A DNA stretch of 5,196 nt from Alkalimonas sp. (GTDB lineage: Bacteria > Pseudomonadota > Gammaproteobacteria > Enterobacterales > Alteromonadaceae). Position 1 is the stretch's first letter. Every line of letters begins with the position of its first letter. Positions 1 to 5,196 of the stretch are shown in pieces. The stretch spans positions 1 to 5,196 of the forward strand of contig SKGJ01000192.1 of assembly GCA_007117525.1 (NCBI GenBank), in the 5' to 3' direction. A program made the translations under genes and the position numbers. A model generated the notes under the pieces. It was not told the origin of the DNA, searched no databases, and saw only the letters and a list, made by a program, of their open reading frames with translations.

Positions 1-896
1 CCAGTGGTGAAACCCTTCCAGAGCCAGCTGCCTCCGTTGCGCCAGGGTTGCACGACCACATTGTGATGCTGGAAGGCTCCGAGCGCTTTCAGGGCGCCAT
101 TGCCGATCTGGCGCTGGCTGTGAATGCCTGCGATGTCGACGCGGCCAATCAGGCGTTAACCAAGGTCAGGCTGCTGCCTGCTCCCGTTGCTGTGGCAGGC
201 CAATCCATGCCGACTCTGGCAGCCGACCCGAAAGCCAGCGCATTTTGGCGTGAACTTGCCAGTGGCTTTGCAGGCTTTATAGCGCTGTGCAATCAAGGTG
301 AAGCCGGGGAGGAAGAAGCCATCAATGCCTGGGCGGCCAGGGTGTTGTCGGCCTATGCCGATTACCAGCTGCTGACAGCCCTTCGATCCGGCCCTTGGGG
401 CCAGCAGCAGCTGAACCGGATGATGGAGCAGCTGCTGCGTTCAGGCTCAGCCAGCGGAAGTGGTGCCTGGTACCACGGTCGGCCGGTGATGGTTACCAGC
501 AATGACTACAGCCTGAATTTGAACAATGGCGATATCGGCATTGTGCTGAAGCACCCCGGTGATCAGCGGCTGCGGGTGGTATTCCCGGCACCTGTCACCG
601 AGGCCAATCCCGCCGGCGTTCGCTGGATTTTACCCAGTCGGCTGGATGCGGTGGAAACCGTCTATGCGATGACGGTGCACAAATCTCAGGGCTCGGAGTT
701 TCGCCATGCGGTGATGATCTTACCCGACCGTGATTCGCCGGTGCTTTGCAAGGAACTGATTTACACCGGCATTACCCGGGCCAAGCAACAACTGAGCCTG
801 GTGATCCCAAATACGGCGGTCTGGCAGACGGCGTTAACCCGTCGGGTTGAGCGGTTGGGTGGTTTGTTTGCCGCTGCTGATGAACGCCAGAGCTGA
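1..896 (+). CDS. recD: RecD, exodeoxyribonuclease V alpha subunit (C-terminal part, cut by left edge)
   Basis: RecD is the 5'-3' superfamily 1B helicase of RecBCD, which processes double-strand breaks in the cytoplasm. The reading frame is open from base 3 to a TGA at 894-896, giving 297 visible residues, about half of the roughly 600-residue E. coli protein. The Walker A motif and N-terminal half lie off the window. Visible in order: SERF (26-29) of the helicase core, the LLTALRSGPWG block (about 123-133), WYHGRPVMVTSND (156-168), NGDIG (175-179), the VHKSQGSEF motif (225-233) and the YTGITRAK motif VI (254-261) with its arginine finger region. The order and spacing match RecD better than RecD2 or conjugative relaxase helicases. 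A TTG at 48 is internal, because homology continues upstream of it. recB and recC are expected to the left by analogy, but are not seen. No frameshift or missing motif is apparent. Confidence 0.95.
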   Translation, partial: SGETLPEPAASVAPGLHDHIVMLEGSERFQGAIADLALAVNACDVDAANQALTKVRLLPAPVAVAGQSMPTLAADPKASAFWRELASGFAGFIALCNQGEAGEEEAINAWAARVLSAYADYQLLTALRSGPWGQQQLNRMMEQLLRSGSASGSGAWYHGRPVMVTSNDYSLNLNNGDIGIVLKHPGDQRLRVVFPAPVTEANPAGVRWILPSRLDAVETVYAMTVHKSQGSEFRHAVMILPDRDSPVLCKELIYTGITRAKQQLSLVIPNTAVWQTALTRRVERLGGLFAAADERQS

Positions 897-906
897 CAGT
901 GCCATG

Positions 907-912
907 AAGGAG
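907..912 (+). promoter_or_regulatory. Ribosome binding site of the serine hydrolase
   Basis: AAGGAG lies 9 bases before the ATG at 922 and is close to an ideal Shine-Dalgarno sequence. It decides the start. The in-frame ATG at 904 lies upstream of it and has no comparable site, and the in-frame TTG at 847 is deep inside recD. Confidence 0.8.
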
Positions 913-921
913 AAGAGCAGA

Positions 922-990
922 ATGCATGATCCAAAACGGTGGTTCAAGGTGGTCTGGGGGGCGGCCTGGCTAAGCTTGGCCAGTCATGCG
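922..990 (+). other. Predicted Sec signal peptide of the serine hydrolase
   Basis: The 23 encoded residues have a positively charged n-region (K5, R6, K9), a hydrophobic core from about residue 10 to 20, and Ser-His-Ala before the proposed cut, which fits the small-x-small rule. There is no twin arginine and no cysteine at the cut, so Sec export to the periplasm is inferred rather than Tat export or lipoprotein anchoring. The cleavage position is judged by eye. Confidence 0.7.
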
Positions 991-2514
991 GCGTTGCCGG
1001 ACTCATCGCAACTGGATGCATTAGCCGAGCAGGCGATGGCCGCCTTTGCCACGCCGGGCATGACATTAGCGCTGGTTCAGGGGGGCGAGGTGCGGCATTT
1101 GGCGGCCTACGGCTACCGGGATCTGACCCAGGGCCTGCCGGCTGAAACGAGCAGCTATTTTCGGCTGGCGTCGGTCAGCAAGGCTTTTACCGCTGCCAGC
1201 GTGGCGATTCTGGTCGATGAGGGCAAGCTGCACTGGGACGATAAGGTGGTGGATCACCTGCCTGAGTTTCGCTTGCAAGACCCCTGGGTGACGGCTGAGT
1301 TTACCCTGCGCGATCTGCTTTCGCATCGCAGTGGCTTGGTGGGGGGCGCTGGTGACAGCATGATCTGGCCAGAGCCTTCCGGTTTTAGCCGCCAGGAAGT
1401 GCTGCACAACCTGCGTTATCTGACCCCTGAGTTTGGTTTTCGCAGTCAGTACGGTTACAGCAATGTGTTTTACATTGTGGCCGCCGAGCTGGTTGCGCGG
1501 CTGGCCCAGCAACCCTGGGAAGACTTTGTGGCGGAGCGTATTTTTCAGCCGTTGGGCATGGCCTGTTATGCCGGTGCTGTGCCGCAGACGGTGCTGGATA
1601 ATAGAGCGGTCGGCTATGGCGAGCGTGATGGTGACTTTTTCATTATTGAGCGCAATGGCATCGATGGTCCCGGCCTGATGTCGGCAGCGGCCGGAGGTGT
1701 GGTTTGCAGTGCCGAGGCCATGCTGCCCTGGCTGCGCTTTTTGCTGGACAGTCATCATGGCCGAACCACTGAGAAGCAGCCCTTCAGCCCACAGCAATTG
1801 CAGGCCATGTGGTCGCCCAGCACCCTGATGACGGTGACCGGGCGCAGCTGGCAGCTGCATCAAACCAACTTCAGTGCCTATGGTCTGGGGTGGCGCTTGC
1901 AGGACATGCATGGCCATAAGGTGGTGCACCATACCGGCACCTTGTCGGGTTTTCAGGCGTATCTGGCGCTGGTACCAGAGCTGGACTTCGGGCTGGTGCT
2001 GCTGAACAATGGCTCGGACAGTGGGGCCCGCACGGCGGTGGTGCAATCCATCCTAGATGCCTATTTAGCGGCAGCTGAACCCATTGACTGGGTGGCGTTG
2101 TTGCAACAAGAGCGCGAGGAGCGCGCGCAACATCCTGTTGCAAAGCCGGTTGGCACTGGCGAGGTGCTGTTGCCGCTAAGTGCTTACGCCGGTTATTTTG
2201 CCGATCGCTGGTTTGGCGGTATCGAGATCCGTCACAGCCCGGAAGGGCTCAGCTTTCACTCATCACGAATGATCAACAAGGTTGGCAGCATGGAGCCTTT
2301 TGCCGATCACAGCTTTGTAATCCGCTGGCAGGACCCGAATGTGGCCGCCGCTGCACGGATCCAGTTTCAATTGGATGCACAACGTAATGTTACCGGTTTT
2401 GAGTTGCTGCCGCATCGGGGACAGGTTGGCAGCCGGCACCCCTACCGGGATATGGCTTTTCGCAAGGTGGCAGAGCAGGCCCCGGTAGCCGACGAAGCCA
2501 CCGGGGAAGAGTAG
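922..2514 (+). CDS. Exported serine hydrolase, beta-lactamase/PBP fold with DUF3471-like C-terminal domain
   Basis: A 530-residue protein of the beta-lactamase family (PF00144; class C-like esterases, D-aminopeptidases and PBP-like peptidases). Residues 1-23 look like a Sec signal peptide: a basic start with KR and K, a hydrophobic stretch WGAAWLSLA, and an SHA cleavage site before ALPDS. There is no lipobox, so the mature protein is probably periplasmic. The catalytic domain spans about 30-380, with S84-V-S-K87 (nucleophile and general base), Y179-S-N181, and H337-T-G339 in place of the KTG of true beta-lactamases. Residues about 415-512 resemble the DUF3471 beta-rich domain. The mature part has cysteines at 215 and 262. 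The ATG at 922 is chosen because it follows a strong ribosome binding site and leaves a clean signal peptide; an ATG at 904 would add six residues. The gene follows recD by 25 bases and may be read through from it. The substrate is unknown: a peptidoglycan peptide, D-amino acid peptide or ester are all possible. HTG instead of KTG argues against calling it a resistance beta-lactamase. Confidence 0.9.
   Translation: MHDPKRWFKVVWGAAWLSLASHAALPDSSQLDALAEQAMAAFATPGMTLALVQGGEVRHLAAYGYRDLTQGLPAETSSYFRLASVSKAFTAASVAILVDEGKLHWDDKVVDHLPEFRLQDPWVTAEFTLRDLLSHRSGLVGGAGDSMIWPEPSGFSRQEVLHNLRYLTPEFGFRSQYGYSNVFYIVAAELVARLAQQPWEDFVAERIFQPLGMACYAGAVPQTVLDNRAVGYGERDGDFFIIERNGIDGPGLMSAAAGGVVCSAEAMLPWLRFLLDSHHGRTTEKQPFSPQQLQAMWSPSTLMTVTGRSWQLHQTNFSAYGLGWRLQDMHGHKVVHHTGTLSGFQAYLALVPELDFGLVLLNNGSDSGARTAVVQSILDAYLAAAEPIDWVALLQQEREERAQHPVAKPVGTGEVLLPLSAYAGYFADRWFGGIEIRHSPEGLSFHSSRMINKVGSMEPFADHSFVIRWQDPNVAAAARIQFQLDAQRNVTGFELLPHRGQVGSRHPYRDMAFRKVAEQAPVADEATGEE
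2480..2506. terminator. GC-rich inverted repeat at the convergent 3' ends, possible terminator stem
   Basis: CCCCGGT at 2480-2486 is an exact inverted copy of ACCGGGG at 2500-2506, with 13 bases between, so a 7-base-pair stem with six G-C pairs can form on either strand. It lies within the last codons of the hydrolase and 27 bases beyond the trpA stop in the direction of trp transcription. Neither strand has a T-run after it, so it is not a classical intrinsic terminator. It could instead help stop transcription or protect the trp mRNA 3' end. It may also be chance in GC-rich coding sequence. Confidence 0.3.
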
Positions 2515-2532
2515 ACGCTATGCTGAGCAGAG

Positions 2533-3339
2533 TTAGCGCTGTGTGGCCGCTTTCATCTGCTGCACGAAGCGGGTTAATTCTTGCAGCAGTTGCTCGGGTT
2601 GATGGTGCAAGGTTTCAATGCGTTTGACAATGGCGGAGCCAGAAATAGCACCGGCAGCACCGCTGTCCAGCGCAGCTTTGACATGCTCTGGCTCTGAGAT
2701 GCCAAACCCCAGCAAGGTTGGCGCGGCATGGTACTCGGCCAGCTTATCGATCAAATGATGCGCCGGACTGGCCGCCTGGGTTTCGGTGCCGGTAACACCG
2801 GCCCGGCTTAGCAAGTAGGTGTAACCACGGCCATAAGATGCGACCTGACGCAGGGTGTCGTCGTCGCAGTTGGGCGGCACAATGAAAATCGGTGCCACGC
2901 CATGCTGCATCGCTGCCTGCCGGAAGCGCTTGCTCTCGTGCAGCGGCACATCGGCAATCAGCACCGAGTCGACGCCGGCGGCAGCGGCTTGCTGGTAAAA
3001 CCCATCAATGCCTTTGGCCATCACCAGATTGCTGTACAGCAGCAAGCCGATGGGTAAATCCGGGTAACTGGCCCGGATCTCACTGATAAGCTGCAGTGCC
3101 TGACCTGGAGTGACACCGGCTTGCAGCGCCCGGATATTGGCGCCCTGAATGGTCGGGCCATCGGCCACCGGATCGGAAAAGGGAATGCCAAGCTCGAGCG
3201 CATCGGCGCCACCGGCGATGAGGGCTTCAATAATCTGGCGGGACAAGGCAATGGACGGGTCCCCCAAGGTAACAAAAGGTACAAAAGCCCCTTGCTGTTG
3301 CTGCTCAAGGCGCTGAAACATCTGCTGGTAACGACTCAT
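2533..3339 (-). CDS. trpA: Tryptophan synthase alpha chain
   Basis: A 268-residue protein, the same length as the E. coli enzyme. It cleaves indole-3-glycerol phosphate to indole and glyceraldehyde 3-phosphate and passes indole through a tunnel to TrpB in the cytoplasmic alpha2-beta2 complex. The TIM-barrel signatures are intact: PFVTLGDP (21-28), [15 protein letters not shown] (48-62) with the catalytic E49 and D60, Y175 in [13 protein letters not shown] (172-184), and the phosphate-binding GFGIS (211-215) and GSAIV (234-238) loops. The ATG at 3339 overlaps the trpB stop as ATGA and has AGGAG eight bases upstream, so the start is firm. It is the last gene of the operon and ends in TAA, 18 bases from the end of the convergent hydrolase gene. 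The first residues include a run of four glutamines (13-16), unremarkable in this variable N-terminal helix. Nothing is missing or frameshifted. Confidence 0.98.
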   Translation of the reverse strand: MSRYQQMFQRLEQQQQGAFVPFVTLGDPSIALSRQIIEALIAGGADALELGIPFSDPVADGPTIQGANIRALQAGVTPGQALQLISEIRASYPDLPIGLLLYSNLVMAKGIDGFYQQAAAAGVDSVLIADVPLHESKRFRQAAMQHGVAPIFIVPPNCDDDTLRQVASYGRGYTYLLSRAGVTGTETQAASPAHHLIDKLAEYHAAPTLLGFGISEPEHVKAALDSGAAGAISGSAIVKRIETLHHQPEQLLQELTRFVQQMKAATQR

Positions 3340-4541
3340 GCCTTGGTCTCCTGCGACGATTGTGGGTTTAAAATGCTGTGGACATGGGCCAGATCTTTGT
3401 CGCCCCGGCCCGATAAGTTGACCAGCAGGATTTGTTCTTGCTCGGCCTCGGCCGCCAACTTCAGTGCATAGGCCAGCGCGTGCGAGCTTTCCAGCGCAGG
3501 GATAATGCCTTCGTGCTTGGCCAGCAGTTGAAAGGCTGCCAGGGCTTCATCGTCGTTGATGGCGACATAACTGGCACGGCCACTTTGCTGCAAATGGGTG
3601 TGCTGGGGGCCAACCGCCGGGTAATCCAAACCGGCTGAAACCGAATAGGACTCTTCAATCTGACCATCCGGGGTTTGCATAATGGCGGTGTAGGCACCGT
3701 GCAGGATGCCATAACTGCCGGTGCTCAGCGCCGCACCGTGCTGGTGGCTGCTAAGACCCAGGCCGCCGGGTTCGACGCCAATCAGCTGCACGCCGGTCTC
3801 GTCGATAAAGTCGGCGAACATGCCGATGGCGTTGGAGCCTCCGCCGACACAGGCAATAACGGCATCCGGCAAGCGGCCTTCTTCTTGCAGCAGCTGGGCC
3901 TTGGCTTCTTCGCCTATCATGCGCTGAAACTCACGCACCAGCGTCGGGAAGGGGTGTGGGCCGGCGGCGGTTCCCAGCAGATAGTGGCTCTTTTCGTAGG
4001 TGGCAGACCAGTCGCGCATGGCTTCATTGACCGCATCTTTTAATGTGCCAGAGCCTGAGGTGACCGGGATCACGGTCGCCCCCATCAGCTTCATCCGAAA
4101 CACATTGGGTTGCTGGCGTTCAATGTCTTTGGCTCCCATGTAAATACGGCACTTTAGGCCCAGCAAGGCACAGGCCAGGGCCGTCGCCACGCCGTGCTGG
4201 CCGGCGCCGGTTTCGGCAATGATGTCGTTCTTGCCCATCCGCTTGGCCAGTAAGGCCTGGCCCAGTACCTGATTGGTTTTATGGGCGCCGCCATGCAGCA
4301 AGTCTTCCCGCTTTAAGTAAATTTTGACCTTGGGGTTGGGAGAAATATTGCGGCACAGGGTCAGTGGGGTAGGCCGGCCGGCATAGCTGGTCAGCAAATG
4401 CTGAAATTCGGCATGAAAGGCCGGATCGTCCTGGGCTTCAATAAAAGCCTGTTCCAGTTGCTTTAAGGCCGGTACCAGCAGTTCTGGCACGAACATGCCG
4501 CCATAGTCGCCGAAATAGGCAGATATACTACGCTTTGTCAT
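3336..4541 (-). CDS. trpB: Tryptophan synthase beta chain
   Basis: A 401-residue pyridoxal phosphate enzyme (E. coli form 397) that condenses indole with L-serine to give L-tryptophan. The N-terminus contains [17 protein letters not shown] (10-26), the family's hallmark start. K88 in HGGAHKTN (83-90) forms the Schiff base with the cofactor. E110 in AETGAGQHG is the catalytic acid/base. GGGSNAIG (233-240) binds the cofactor phosphate, D306 in AGLDYP matches the aspartate of the closing COMM domain, and S377 in LSGRGDKD faces the pyridine nitrogen. It is the TrpB1 type that pairs with TrpA, not the stand-alone TrpB2. The sequence runs close to the enterobacterial/Vibrio form, with GPQHTHL (311-317) where E. 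coli has GPQHAYL. The ATG start at 4541 lies 14 bases inside the end of the upstream trpF region, and the TGA shares bases with the trpA start. Confidence 0.98.
   Translation of the reverse strand: MTKRSISAYFGDYGGMFVPELLVPALKQLEQAFIEAQDDPAFHAEFQHLLTSYAGRPTPLTLCRNISPNPKVKIYLKREDLLHGGAHKTNQVLGQALLAKRMGKNDIIAETGAGQHGVATALACALLGLKCRIYMGAKDIERQQPNVFRMKLMGATVIPVTSGSGTLKDAVNEAMRDWSATYEKSHYLLGTAAGPHPFPTLVREFQRMIGEEAKAQLLQEEGRLPDAVIACVGGGSNAIGMFADFIDETGVQLIGVEPGGLGLSSHQHGAALSTGSYGILHGAYTAIMQTPDGQIEESYSVSAGLDYPAVGPQHTHLQQSGRASYVAINDDEALAAFQLLAKHEGIIPALESSHALAYALKLAAEAEQEQILLVNLSGRGDKDLAHVHSILNPQSSQETKA
3348..3352 (-). promoter_or_regulatory. Ribosome binding site of trpA, inside the trpB end
   Basis: Read on the minus strand, AGGAG lies eight bases before the trpA ATG, within the last codons of trpB. 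Together with the ATGA overlap, it lets ribosomes finishing trpB restart on trpA, in keeping with equal amounts of the two subunits. Confidence 0.7.
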
Positions 4542-5196
4542 AAGAAAACTCTCGGATCCGGTTAAAAGTAATGGTTAATTTGTGCTGATCTTTGATGCCA
4601 GGCGCCTGCTCAATGCCGGAGTTGATATCCAGCCCGGCTACCGGCAGCTTCAGTGCGGTGACCACATTCTCTGGGTTCAGACCGCCGGCCAGCATCACTG
4701 GCACGCAAGTGTCCAATGTGTCCAGCAACTGCCAGTTAAAAGCCTGGCCGGTCCCGCCGGCAGTGCCAGCCTGGTAGGTATCCAGCAGCAGACGATCGGC
4801 TTTGCTGGTAAAGTTGGGCAGGCTATCACCAACCCGGTAGGCCCGCCAAATCTCGGTGCCTGCCGGCAGCAAGGGTTTCAGTTGGTCGATATAGGCATCG
4901 TCTTCCTGACCATGCAGCTGCACAGCCGCAAGCTCAAGTGACTTAGCGATGCTGGCTACCTCGCTGGACGCGGTATCAACAAAGACGCCGACAAACTGCA
5001 AGGCTCCCGCGCTGTGCAAGGACGTAGCAGCTTGCGCCTTTGCGGCGGCGACCAGGTGCTGAGCCTGCTCCAGGCTGACTGCGCGGGGCGATTTAGGGTA
5101 GAAAATCAGGCCGGCGTAGCAGGCACCGGCCTCCGCCACCGCCAGCACGTCTTCGGGCCGGGTCAGACCACAGACTTTGTGCTCGCCGCGGGTCAG
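4528..5196 (-). CDS. trpCF: Phosphoribosylanthranilate isomerase domain, probable C-terminal part of fused TrpC-TrpF (cut by right edge)
   Basis: There are 222 visible residues ending in TAG. The TrpF domain isomerises N-(5'-phosphoribosyl)anthranilate to the carboxyphenylamino-deoxyribulose phosphate used by TrpC. Catalytic C9 sits in KVCGLTR and catalytic D190 in [12 protein letters not shown] (29-32), VQLHG (92-96), GGTGQAFNW (147-155) and [10 protein letters not shown] (169-178) are the barrel and phosphate-binding segments. The frame stays open to the edge with no ATG or plausible start: the residues before KVCGLTR read LTRGEH, resembling the LLGEN linker of E. coli TrpC(F) rather than a free N-terminus. 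A GTG at 5148 is internal, as it lies after the catalytic cysteine. I therefore infer a bifunctional indole-3-glycerol phosphate synthase/isomerase with its TrpC half beyond the edge. A separate trpF starting just off the window is the alternative. The end overlaps trpB by 14 bases. Confidence 0.9.
   Translation of the reverse strand: MTRGEHKVCGLTRPEDVLAVAEAGACYAGLIFYPKSPRAVSLEQAQHLVAAAKAQAATSLHSAGALQFVGVFVDTASSEVASIAKSLELAAVQLHGQEDDAYIDQLKPLLPAGTEIWRAYRVGDSLPNFTSKADRLLLDTYQAGTAGGTGQAFNWQLLDTLDTCVPVMLAGGLNPENVVTALKLPVAGLDINSGIEQAPGIKDQHKLTITFNRIREFSYDKA
4549..4553 (-). promoter_or_regulatory. Modest ribosome binding site of trpB
   Basis: GAGAG on the minus strand lies seven bases before the trpB ATG, inside the final codons of the TrpF domain. 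It is a weaker match than the trpA site, so trpB translation probably relies partly on ribosomes arriving from the overlapping upstream gene. Confidence 0.45.

Noticed and set aside
847..896. A promoter for the hydrolase at the end of recD (TTGAGC at 847 as a -35 box)
   Set aside because: No acceptable -10 box lies 16-18 bases downstream, so a promoter here is not supported.
1066..2046. A 326-codon open frame on the minus strand, opposite the hydrolase gene
   Set aside because: It lies wholly antisense to a gene with intact catalytic motifs. Its translation shows no recognisable domain and is rich in His, Gln and Arg, as expected from reading the codon bias of the other strand.
922..2514. 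Calling the serine hydrolase an AmpC-type beta-lactamase or resistance gene
   Set aside because: The third motif is HTG rather than KTG, and there is an extra C-terminal domain. The protein is much longer than AmpC (about 380 residues). The wider esterase/peptidase family fits better.
3740..3747. GCTGGTGG, an exact match to the E. coli Chi octamer, in a window that also encodes RecD
   Set aside because: One octamer in about 5 kb on two strands is not significant, the organism's own Chi sequence is unknown, and it lies in a conserved coding stretch of trpB.
3675..4043. A 122-codon plus-strand open frame inside trpB, and similar ones at 3121-3471 and 4582-4941
   Set aside because: All are antisense to well-conserved trp genes, lack convincing start signals, and show no motif. 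They are shadows of GC-rich coding sequence.

Overview
The window holds five protein-coding genes, three complete and two cut by the window edges, with almost no non-coding DNA. The coding style suggests a gammaproteobacterium of moderately high GC (high fifties by eye). Three features support this: a RecD of the RecBCD type, a TrpB close to the Escherichia/Vibrio form, and a TrpF domain whose N-terminal edge reads like the linker of the fused TrpC-TrpF protein of enteric and related gammaproteobacteria. I cannot name the genus.

Layout: (1) positions 1-896, plus strand: the C-terminal half of recD, the alpha subunit of exodeoxyribonuclease V, open at the left edge. (2) 922-2514, plus strand: an exported serine hydrolase of the beta-lactamase/penicillin-binding fold with a C-terminal DUF3471-like domain, starting 25 bases after recD behind a good ribosome binding site. 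(3) 2533-5196, minus strand: the distal part of a tryptophan operon, trpC(F)-trpB-trpA in transcription order. trpA is the last gene and converges on the hydrolase with only 18 bases between the stop codons. There is no gene-free stretch over 300 bases.

The trp genes work together. The TrpF domain isomerises phosphoribosylanthranilate, a TrpC domain (expected just beyond the right edge) makes indole-3-glycerol phosphate, and the TrpA/TrpB complex converts that to tryptophan. The trp junctions overlap by 14 and 4 bases, which suggests coupled translation. The operon's promoter, any attenuator and any TrpR operator would lie beyond the right edge.

recD and the hydrolase share a strand and may share a transcript, but nothing in the sequence ties their functions together. 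I found no RNA gene, mobile element, CRISPR array or new system. The least understood item is the hydrolase, whose substrate cannot be read from the sequence. The most useful observations concern the TrpCF fusion, the hydrolase start, and an inverted repeat at the convergent 3' ends.
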